Shown: piece after piece, positions 1 through 6,551 of the stretch
How positions within the stretch are numbered: position 1 is the stretch's first letter
Layout: each line of letters opens with the position of its first letter
NCBI GenBank assembly: GCA_964348455.1
Contig: CAYGCQ010000001.1
Coordinates: 1-64,000, forward strand
Source of the DNA: UBA10133 sp964348455
Lineage (GTDB): Bacteria; Patescibacteriota; Microgenomatia; UBA1400; MFAQ01
DNA: 64,000 bases
Reading direction: 5' to 3'
Notes under the pieces: generated by a model
What the model was told of the DNA's origin: nothing
What the model saw: the letters and a program-made list of their open reading frames with translations, nothing else
Database searches by the model: none
Made by a program: the position numbers and the translations under genes

Positions 1-1745
1 CCACCACCCGATGATCCCCCTGAAAATCCGGAACCACCGGACGACGACGATGATGGATTGTAAGAGAGTCCAGTCGAGGCGGATTTGCTAAAGTCCGACA
101 CAAATCCCGACCAGGCGAGTGAATTCGTTCCAAATCCGCCAGACATATATTTAGGTGGTTGGATATTCAAGCTAGCCATATCCTTTGCCAGCTTTCCAAC
201 CACACCTAGAGAGATCGCAAAGGGAAGAACCTCTTCGATAAACAGTTTTTTTTCTTTTAGCTCTTCTCTCCATTTTCCAAGTCTAATAGTTTCTCTCAAG
301 CCTTTTACTTGAAGTCCATAGTTTGTTCCGAGTGCTGTCTTTTGTGGCATATTCCAGGCGAACATAACAGATACCATTGACGAAAAAATAATGAGTCCGA
401 CTGGCCAAGCTTCTCCCAAGAACCCAATTCCATCAACAGAAAATACAAATATTAAAAAAATGAGCAGAGATGCCAAGATGATCCAAAGTATCCGGACATT
501 ATATGGATTTCCAGTAAATATTTTTTTATTCTTCAGTTCTTCATTTATCATTTCTTTTACTCTTGTCATGTGAGTATAAAAGCTTCCTTTTAAATCACTT
601 AGCTTCACTAATTTCCCGGATTTAAATATTTTTGTGAACAAATAAAGCTGGTGTTTATCTAGCCCATCCTCTTCCTTAAGTTTTGTAAAGACATAATCGC
701 TCCCAAACTTTAGAAAACCTTTATTCTCAACTCTCTCAATCTTTAAGTATTTTTTTCTAGCCAGATCAATGATCTCGGATACTACATCTTCATTCTCCAC
801 TTTTTCATCCAGTAGGGCTCCTGCTTCTCCCGGAGTTAAGCTCTTAAATGGTTCATAAACCATCGGGATATTTATCGGCTCGAACAGTGGCCGTAATTTT
901 TGAGGCTGATCCGGGTCCATATTAAAAGCATTAGGGGAATCAAATCTAAAGTCTCGCCCTTTTTTGTACCAAAAATAAAACATTACCAAGGCGGGGAGAA
1001 ATAGTAACCCCAAGAAATAGTTGTTTTTGAGCATATCGAGAAAATCTTCTAGTTTGGATGGAAACATTAAAGTATTATTTTTGTCCAGTTTAACTGCCAC
1101 TGTAAAATTTTCACCGTAATTTATAGGATTATTCGTGAACACAAACACATTTGTCGTGGTGTTGTGGACACAGTTATTTTCTGTACTTCCTGTTGGTCCT
1201 GTAAAACACGCAACATCACCTGTTTTTGCAAAGGGTGAGGTAATTGTTACTTGCGATTTTTGAATCGGGAACTGCCAGCCCTCACCGGTGATGTCCCAGT
1301 AAAGCTCATCAAATCCTTTTTGATGAAGTACGGCATTATCTATTCTGTAGGAGATCACATAAGTTCTAAGCCCACTAAAGGTAATATTTGGATCACCTAT
1401 CTTCATCGTTACATTTCCATTTTCTCGGATAATCTCAAACTGGATGGGTGTACCATCTTTATCGGTTACAGAAATATCTGATATTTTATGACTATCTACA
1501 AATCCATTTTTCTTATACTTTTCCGGAACATATCTGTAAATCCCATGTTTTTCAACAGGAGTAAAGTAATCAATTGTTTCAGTGATACTCAATGAAGTAT
1601 CTTGATTTATTGTGATTGTTGAATCAAATTTTTCGATCTCCTCGATACTGCGAGCAATAGGCTTGCTGGCGGCAAATACTTGTTGGTGAAAATAAGACCC
1701 TAGGGCTAAGAGTAGAAAAACAAATAAAACAATTATTCTTTTCAT
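1..1745 (-). CDS. DUF2207-family membrane protein (3' end outside window)
   Basis: The reading frame runs without a stop from an ATG at 1745 to the window edge, so the C-terminus is cut off after about 581 residues. Residues 1-25 form a signal peptide. An extracytoplasmic domain follows, with the opening seen in DUF2207 proteins (Ser-Ile-Thr-Glu-Thr-Ile-Asp-Tyr, then His-Gly-Ile-Tyr-Arg). A membrane helix ends in WYKKGRD, also typical of the family. More hydrophobic segments lie near 370-540, and the visible end is Gly/Ser-rich. The family has no established function. The gene diverges from the HD-domain gene with only 22 bp between the two start codons. A TATACT hexamer six bases before the ATG suggests a leaderless message. 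Confidence 0.85.
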   Translation of the reverse strand, partial: MKRIIVLFVFLLLALGSYFHQQVFAASKPIARSIEEIEKFDSTITINQDTSLSITETIDYFTPVEKHGIYRYVPEKYKKNGFVDSHKISDISVTDKDGTPIQFEIIRENGNVTMKIGDPNITFSGLRTYVISYRIDNAVLHQKGFDELYWDITGEGWQFPIQKSQVTITSPFAKTGDVACFTGPTGSTENNCVHNTTTNVFVFTNNPINYGENFTVAVKLDKNNTLMFPSKLEDFLDMLKNNYFLGLLFLPALVMFYFWYKKGRDFRFDSPNAFNMDPDQPQKLRPLFEPINIPMVYEPFKSLTPGEAGALLDEKVENEDVVSEIIDLARKKYLKIERVENKGFLKFGSDYVFTKLKEEDGLDKHQLYLFTKIFKSGKLVKLSDLKGSFYTHMTRVKEMINEELKNKKIFTGNPYNVRILWIILASLLIFLIFVFSVDGIGFLGEAWPVGLIIFSSMVSVMFAWNMPQKTALGTNYGLQVKGLRETIRLGKWREELKEKKLFIEEVLPFAISLGVVGKLAKDMASLNIQPPKYMSGGFGTNSLAWSGFVSDFSKSASTGLSYNPSSSSSGGSGFSGGSSGG

Positions 1746-1751
1746 AAACTT

Positions 1752-1759
1752 AGTATAAT
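1752..1759. promoter_or_regulatory. Overlapping divergent -10 elements
   Basis: On the plus strand TATAAT (1754-1759) ends 8 nt before the ATG at 1768. On the minus strand TATACT (1757-1752) ends 6 nt before the ATG at 1745. The hexamers share four base pairs, so polymerase could probably serve only one direction at a time. Neither has a convincing -35 box. Both messages would be leaderless or nearly so. Confidence 0.6.
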
Positions 1760-1767
1760 TCTATTTT

Positions 1768-2355
1768 ATGAAAGAAGAATACAGACAGGCAATCAAGTCT
1801 CAGTTAGACGAAAAGATATACACCCACTCACTAGCTCTTGAAGCTTGTATGGGAGGACTTTACGACTATTTTCAGACCAACAGACTCCTTGGAGAGTCAG
1901 AGCCTCCTAGAGAAGACTGGGTCATAGCTGGTTTGATTCATGACATTGATTATTCAGAACCTTTTAAAGCAGAACATCCATCACATACAAAAGACGCCCT
2001 AGCTAAATACAACTTAGATCTATCCGACTCTGTCCACCATATCGTTTTATCGCATGCTCCAGATCTAACAGGGGTGAAGCCTGTCACCAAAGCCGACTGG
2101 TCCATCTTTTGCGCCGATTCACTTACAGGTCTCATTATGGCCGTTGCTTATGTTTATCCCAGCCGTAAACTTGAAGATGTAAAAGTTAGCTCTGTCATAA
2201 AAAGATTTTTGAAAGAGCCCAAGTTTGCTGCCGGTACTCGTCGAGATGAGGTTGCTTTGTGTGCCAACCCGGACACCTTAGATCTTCCTCTGGAAAAATT
2301 TATTGAAATCTGTCTGACCTCAATGCAAAAAGTAGCCCCAAGTCTTGGTCTATAG
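1768..2355 (+). CDS. HD-domain phosphohydrolase (HDIG-like)
   Basis: This 195-residue cytoplasmic protein resembles small HD/HDIG hydrolases. A conserved His occurs near residue 20 (TH). The paired His-Asp lies at residues 58-59 in a GLIHDIDY context, a further His at about 70 (EHP), and a His-Ala-Pro segment follows. Together these form the expected metal-ligand set. HD proteins hydrolyse phosphate esters, often of nucleotides; the substrate cannot be told from sequence. The gene has its own TATAAT 8 nt upstream and is followed 27 bp later by an unrecognised gene, so the two may be co-transcribed. Confidence 0.85.
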   Translation: MKEEYRQAIKSQLDEKIYTHSLALEACMGGLYDYFQTNRLLGESEPPREDWVIAGLIHDIDYSEPFKAEHPSHTKDALAKYNLDLSDSVHHIVLSHAPDLTGVKPVTKADWSIFCADSLTGLIMAVAYVYPSRKLEDVKVSSVIKRFLKEPKFAAGTRRDEVALCANPDTLDLPLEKFIEICLTSMQKVAPSLGL

Positions 2356-2382
2356 CTACAAGTTGATGTTAAAATTCCTATA

Positions 2383-3171
2383 ATGAAAAAGGAGTCTGAC
2401 TTCGATTTTGATGACCACAACGAATTCACTATTGATTCATTGAGAAAAAATTTGACCTCTCTCCGAAGAGATTTGCGTGATATTACCGATAGAAATAAGG
2501 CTATTTTGTTTATTGATTCCCTGACCGATAGCGATTTTATCCTTATGTTCTCGGAGTGGATCTATCGAAGGAAAACAATGGATATTGTTAGTCAAACAGG
2601 CTTCATCTTTGAAATTCTTGGCCAAAGGCACATTAAAACCATTGAAAAAAACTCAGAACTGGGAGAGCTTGTCAGACAGACCGTCATGTTTCTCAATCAG
2701 TCCAAAAACAATAATCGCATGTGGAACTCGGAGCGAAGCAATCCTGACGATGTTGGTATCCTGGAGACAAAAGACGTCATATACATAAATAGAGTGTACG
2801 AAAGCAAGATCTCACTACATGCCTTACACCGCAGTAAAGGTCAGCGCATTCAGTCGATGATCACTATCGGTATGGTTGTAAACGCCTTGAACGGCTCTGA
2901 TCATAAAATTAAATCTAAGGCTGGTTGGAAGGTTCTGACAGAGTCAATGGAGTACTTGTTTGATCACTGCGGCTTTCCTATCGAAATGTCTCCGGACTGC
3001 GAGTACTGCTATATTTTGCCTCACGATCAGATTTACAGACAAAGCCGATACGAACCCAGGCAGTTCGAGGTGATAAATATTCCTCTAGATACTACCGAGA
3101 TTGATCGCTTTAGAGTGTTAACTGTTAACTACTTTCTCAACAGCTCAGGCAATTCGCAATTTAAGATATAA
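2383..3171 (+). CDS. Unrecognised cytoplasmic protein, 262 aa
   Basis: I do not recognise this family. The protein has no signal peptide or membrane segment. The first half is charged and probably helical (many Arg/Asp/Leu). Near residue 205 there is a Cys-Glu-Tyr-Cys pair that could bind metal, but no second pair is evident. TAAAAT (2370-2375) ends 7 nt before the ATG, so it may have its own leaderless promoter, although it also follows the HD gene closely. Its last codons run into the -10 box of the serS leader, which places the stop codon inside the next gene's promoter. Confidence 0.7.
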   Translation: MKKESDFDFDDHNEFTIDSLRKNLTSLRRDLRDITDRNKAILFIDSLTDSDFILMFSEWIYRRKTMDIVSQTGFIFEILGQRHIKTIEKNSELGELVRQTVMFLNQSKNNNRMWNSERSNPDDVGILETKDVIYINRVYESKISLHALHRSKGQRIQSMITIGMVVNALNGSDHKIKSKAGWKVLTESMEYLFDHCGFPIEMSPDCEYCYILPHDQIYRQSRYEPRQFEVINIPLDTTEIDRFRVLTVNYFLNSSGNSQFKI

Positions 3172-3172
3172 T
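3167..3172 (+). promoter_or_regulatory. Predicted -10 of the serS leader transcript
   Basis: TATAAT lies at 3167-3172, overlapping the stop codon of the upstream gene. A start point about 7 nt downstream would put the RNA 5' end near 3179, just before the first leader hairpin. I see no clear -35 element. Confidence 0.55.
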
Positions 3173-3179
3173 ATCCCTA

Positions 3180-3325
3180 CAAGCATTGAGGTGGCTTCCA
3201 ACCACTTAGCTTCCCGAGGTCACAATCGGGACGGATCAGCGCGTAATAGCTTAATTAAGTATCTGTTATCGGTGGCACCTGTCGCTTCAGCGACCCAGTA
3301 ACGCGCAATTCCTTGCGTGTTTTTT
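3180..3325 (+). ncRNA. Compact T-box-like leader upstream of serS
   Basis: The region folds into the ordered elements of a T-box. Hairpin I (3189-3207, AGGTGG/CCACTT) has a loop containing UCC, a serine codon, at 3197-3199. Hairpin II spans 3212-3231 (TCCCGA/TCGGGA). Hairpin III spans 3246-3262 with a bulged G. An antiterminator follows: arm A1 GTTATCGG (3265-3272) against CCAGTAAC (3295-3302), bulge TGGCACC at 3273-3279, and arm A2 GTCGC/GCGAC with loop TTCA (3281-3294). A U-tailed terminator follows. TGGC in the bulge would pair with the GCCA end expected of tRNA-Ser (discriminator G). Stem I is far shorter than the usual ~100 nt and resembles the ultrashort actinobacterial ileS type. The structure was folded by hand. 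Confidence 0.7.
3300..3325 (+). terminator. Intrinsic terminator of the serS leader
   Basis: AACGCGCAA (3300-3308) pairs with TTGCGTGTT (3313-3321) around a TTCC loop and runs into a T tract to 3325. Its 5' arm shares three bases with the antiterminator arm CCAGTAAC, so the two structures compete. It lies 41 bp before the serS ATG, where premature termination would shut the gene off. Confidence 0.75.
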
Positions 3326-3366
3326 GTATTTAAAGGATATTATTAAATAAACAACCAATAACCACT

Positions 3367-4626
3367 ATGCTAGACATAAATTACATTCGAGAAAACGTAG
3401 AGAGTCTCAAGGTCGCCATCGCCAATAAACAATTCGACCCATCCATGGTGGATGAACTGCTGGCGGTCGACGATACTAGACGAAAATTGATTCAAGAGGT
3501 TGAGTCGCTTAGACATCAGGCCAATGAAAACATAGAAGGGCTTAAAGGTAAACCCAGTGAGGAACAAATTACTAAAGGTAAGGATCTTAAGCAAAAACTT
3601 CAGGAGTTAGAACCCAAACTCTCAGAAATTGAAAAACAGTTTAACAGTCTCATGTACCGAATCCCCAATCCATCAGCAGATGATGTTCCTGTTGGTAAAG
3701 ATGAATCCGGTAATGTCGAGGTCAAAAAATGGGGCACTTTACCCGAGTTCAGCTTTCCTGTTATGCCTCACGAAGATCTGGCAGAAAGTCTCGACCTTCT
3801 AGACACCAAGAGGGCTGTCAGAATTGCCGGTAACCGTTCTTTCTTTACAAAAAATGACCTGGTTCTTCTTGAATACGGACTCCTGATGTATTCCTTAAAA
3901 ATGATGATTGGAGAAGGCTACACTCCCATGACCGTTCCCTGGATGGTGAACGACGAAGCTATGTGGGGAACAGGATACTTTCCTTGGGGTCAAGAAGATC
4001 ACTATCGCACACAAGATGGCCAAAGTTTAATTGGCACGTCAGAAGTTTGTCTGACTGCTTACAGAAAAGACGAAATTCTAAACGAAAGCGATCTGCCTCT
4101 AAAGATGGTCGGAATCTCTCCTTGCTACAGGCGCGAGGTTGGTTCATACGGAAAAGATACGAAAGGTATTTTTAGAGTTCACCAGTTCAACAAAGTCGAA
4201 CAGGTTGTTTATACCGTTGCCGACGAAAACGAAACCAAAAAAATGCACGACGTCATGCTCGCTCATACCGAAAAACTTCTTCAAGACCTCGAGCTTCCTT
4301 ATCATGTTCTACTTATGTGCACTGGAGACATGGGTGCTGGCCAGCGTCGTAAATACGATGTTGAAGTGTGGTTCCCTAGTCAAAAAGCATATCGAGAAAC
4401 CCACTCAGATTCATACTTTAATGATTTTCAGAGCCGACGTTTAAATATCCGCTACAAAGCTAAAGACGGCACCACCAAGTTTGTTTACACTCTAAACAAT
4501 ACTGTCGTGGCTACACCTAGAATTCTAGGTGCCATCTTAGAGAACTATCAGCAAGAAGATGGCTCAGTAAAAGTTCCATCAGTCTTAGTTCCGTTCATGG
4601 GTAAGGATGTCATTGCGCGTGCTTAA
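3367..4626 (+). CDS. serS: Seryl-tRNA synthetase
   Basis: This 419-residue class II synthetase charges tRNA-Ser. Residues 1-105 form the long helical tRNA-binding arm (MLDINYIRENVESLK opening, Glu/Lys-rich coiled coil). The catalytic domain follows. It shows the TSEV serine-binding segment, motif 2 around residues 255-280 (CYRREVGSYGKDTKG then FRVHQFNKVEQ) and motif 3 near residue 385 (TLNNTVVATPRIL). The length is normal. No Shine-Dalgarno sequence precedes the ATG. The upstream T-box-like leader suggests induction by uncharged tRNA-Ser. The 3' end overlaps the next gene by 20 bp, so at least these two are probably co-expressed. Confidence 0.97.
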   Translation: MLDINYIRENVESLKVAIANKQFDPSMVDELLAVDDTRRKLIQEVESLRHQANENIEGLKGKPSEEQITKGKDLKQKLQELEPKLSEIEKQFNSLMYRIPNPSADDVPVGKDESGNVEVKKWGTLPEFSFPVMPHEDLAESLDLLDTKRAVRIAGNRSFFTKNDLVLLEYGLLMYSLKMMIGEGYTPMTVPWMVNDEAMWGTGYFPWGQEDHYRTQDGQSLIGTSEVCLTAYRKDEILNESDLPLKMVGISPCYRREVGSYGKDTKGIFRVHQFNKVEQVVYTVADENETKKMHDVMLAHTEKLLQDLELPYHVLLMCTGDMGAGQRRKYDVEVWFPSQKAYRETHSDSYFNDFQSRRLNIRYKAKDGTTKFVYTLNNTVVATPRILGAILENYQQEDGSVKVPSVLVPFMGKDVIARA

Positions 4627-5668
4627 GAAATTATTGGTAATAATACCCATATTCCTCACACTCGTGGGTGGAGCATTCTATATATATAGTAGGGGGGCTA
4701 ACACCTCTCTTATCTCCCCTTTGTTTGCAGGCAAAGATCAGACAGATAAGATATCCAAAAATGTGGATAAGTTCGAATTAGATTTTTCCAAATCCAAAAC
4801 TTTAACTCCTTTGGAGAAAGTTCCTCGGTATATTGTTTACAACAAGGACACTGGCCTTGTTTACTACAGTAAGGGGGTAGATTTGCGAATGTCACCCGCT
4901 TCATTTACCAAATTACTATCGACTCAGGTGGCTATAGATCTAATTCCCTTAGATACCTTAATTACTATAAACGCAAAATCAATAGACAAAGTTCCTACAG
5001 TCCTAGGATTAAAAACTGGCGAGATACTTTCGGCGAGTGACTTGTTGCGGGGAGCTATTGCCACAAGCGCTAACGACTCTGCTCAGGCACTGGCAGATGG
5101 AGCCGCAGAGAAAGCCGGAATCTATCCTAGTGAGTTTATCTATTATATGAACAAGAAAGCTACTCTTTTGGGCATGTCGCACTCTCATTTTTCAAACCCT
5201 GATGGTCTAGATGAACAAAATCAATACTCAACCTTAATTGATGTTTCTAAGCTTGTAAATAATGTACAAAAAAATTACCCTGATATTTTGGCTGCCGGAA
5301 AGTCAGACAACCAAGATATCGAGCTGGCATCAGAACACAATCGTTACTATCTGCCAAACTGGAATGGGCTTTTGGGCGTTTACCCTGGAGTAGATGGACT
5401 AAAGATTGCCTACACGGAAGAAGCGGGTTACTCCTCCATTGTTACAGCTACAAGAGATGGTATGAATATTGTTGCTATTGTTTCGGGGACAGACTCCTAC
5501 TTGGAAAGAGATCGAGCAGCAGCAGATTTACTGGACGCTGCCTTCTTGATCAAAGGCCTTCCCCCTATCAGAGTTAGCACTTTGATGTTAAATAAACATT
5601 ATCAAGTTTGGGGAGACTTGGCCAGAAAAATCAGAAGCGAAATAAAATCTTTACAGTCAATCAATTAG
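4607..5668 (+). CDS. D-alanyl-D-alanine carboxypeptidase homologue (peptidase S11)
   Basis: A 353-residue exported protein of the DacA/PBP5-type S11 family, which trims the terminal D-Ala of peptidoglycan stem peptides. A signal anchor covers residues 7-27. The active-site SxxK is S99-F-T-K102 and SxN is S154-A-N156. The third motif, normally KTG, reads K266-I-A268 within a well conserved VDGL...YTEEAGY context. The base is intact, but the Thr and Gly that shape the substrate strand are replaced. The protein could therefore have reduced or altered activity. The C-terminal PBP5-like beta domain is short. The gene overlaps serS by 20 bp. Family assignment is secure, activity is not. Confidence 0.9.
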   Translation: MSLRVLKKLLVIIPIFLTLVGGAFYIYSRGANTSLISPLFAGKDQTDKISKNVDKFELDFSKSKTLTPLEKVPRYIVYNKDTGLVYYSKGVDLRMSPASFTKLLSTQVAIDLIPLDTLITINAKSIDKVPTVLGLKTGEILSASDLLRGAIATSANDSAQALADGAAEKAGIYPSEFIYYMNKKATLLGMSHSHFSNPDGLDEQNQYSTLIDVSKLVNNVQKNYPDILAAGKSDNQDIELASEHNRYYLPNWNGLLGVYPGVDGLKIAYTEEAGYSSIVTATRDGMNIVAIVSGTDSYLERDRAAADLLDAAFLIKGLPPIRVSTLMLNKHYQVWGDLARKIRSEIKSLQSIN

Positions 5669-5680
5669 TATTTAAACATT

Positions 5681-5715
5681 GTCATTCCCGATCTGATCGG
5701 GAATCTATACAAATA
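5681..5715 (+). repeat. REP-like palindrome (CCCGAtctGATCGGG type)
   Basis: GTCATTCCCGA and GATCGGGAATC form a near-perfect hairpin, followed by CTATACAAAT. It fills almost the whole gap between two genes. The right end offers a TATACA hexamer nine bases before the next ATG. Confidence 0.8.
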
Positions 5716-5720
5716 ACTCC

Positions 5721-6350
5721 ATGTCCTTACAACATTTATTTTTCCCCAAAACTCTCAAATTTCCGGACACAAAATATAACAAAAACATATCTCTTCGTCG
5801 TTATTTTCTACAACCCACTCTGTATGTTGATGGACTCATTGAGTCAGGTGATATTCTCACAAGCATCTGGAAAACCGGTATTAAAAGATTAATTCCAAAA
5901 TCATTTACCCCAAAAAAAGTATTACTCTTAGGTCTTGGTGGTGGATCAAACACACTTCTTGTCAGCCGGCTTTATCCTGAGGCGGAAATAACGGCAGTCG
6001 AAATTGATCCGTTTATGAAAGAAGTGGGTGAAAAATACTTCGGTCTAAAAAAAGTGAAACATCTAAAAATTATAATTGCCGATGCCCTTGATTTTGTTGG
6101 TAAATTTAATAATCAAACTCACTACGACCTGGTTTTGGTAGATTGTTTTGAGGGTAAATACATCCCCAAAAAACTTGAAGACCTGAATTTCTTGAAAAGA
6201 ATAAAAGAACATTCAAGGTTTACTTTAATAAACCGCATTCATTGGTATGAACATCACTCGGCTACTATGAATTTTCTTAGATCACTGTCAACACGCTTTT
6301 TCTTTATCACCACTCAAACTTTATCAAACATCATCATCTCTCTCGTCTAA
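5721..6350 (+). CDS. Spermidine synthase-like SAM-dependent methyltransferase fold protein
   Basis: A 209-residue Rossmann-fold protein. Motif I is VLLLGLGGGSNTLL (about residues 72-85), the acidic residue follows in AVEIDPFM, and YDLVLVDCFEGK holds the motif-IV region. This arrangement matches spermidine synthase-like proteins. The usual tetramerisation and polyamine-binding elements are short or absent, so aminopropyl transfer is not assured; it may be a generic methyltransferase. The start at 5721 directly follows a palindromic repeat whose right end could supply the -10. No Shine-Dalgarno site is present. Confidence 0.75.
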   Translation: MSLQHLFFPKTLKFPDTKYNKNISLRRYFLQPTLYVDGLIESGDILTSIWKTGIKRLIPKSFTPKKVLLLGLGGGSNTLLVSRLYPEAEITAVEIDPFMKEVGEKYFGLKKVKHLKIIIADALDFVGKFNNQTHYDLVLVDCFEGKYIPKKLEDLNFLKRIKEHSRFTLINRIHWYEHHSATMNFLRSLSTRFFFITTQTLSNIIISLV

Positions 6351-6403
6351 CTATCCGTCATCGAGAATATATTCGTAGGACATTCTAGTTCAACAGTCAC
6401 CTC

Positions 6404-6527
6404 TGTCATTCCGGGCTTGACCCGGAATCTATATAAATTTTCAACAATCCTGGATGCCGGATCAGGTCCGGCATGACACTAATCGTCATTGCGAGGCTCG
6501 ACTTTAGGTCGGCCATGGCAATCCAGG
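6404..6527 (+). repeat. Three tandem REP-like palindromes before secA
   Basis: Three units with different arms follow one another. They are GTCATTCCGGG..CCCGGAATC (6404-6437), GATGCCGGA..TCCGGCATGAC (6452-6476) and CGTCATTGCGAGG..GGCAATCC (6484-6523). The sequences differ but each keeps its own base pairing. No gene is visible between 6351 and 6551 apart from the secA promoter. Confidence 0.8.
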
Positions 6528-6537
6528 CGTTTAGCTA

Positions 6538-6543
6538 TATAAT
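6538..6543 (+). promoter_or_regulatory. -10 hexamer of secA
   Basis: TATAAT ends 8 nt before the secA ATG, implying a leaderless or nearly leaderless message. No -35 match is visible because the upstream bases belong to a palindromic repeat. Confidence 0.5.
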
Positions 6544-6551
6544 CAATTGAC

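Noticed and set aside
2379..2384. TATAAT overlapping the ATG at 2383 as that gene's -10
   Set aside because: It would start transcription inside the gene; TAAAAT at 2370-2375 has the spacing seen elsewhere.
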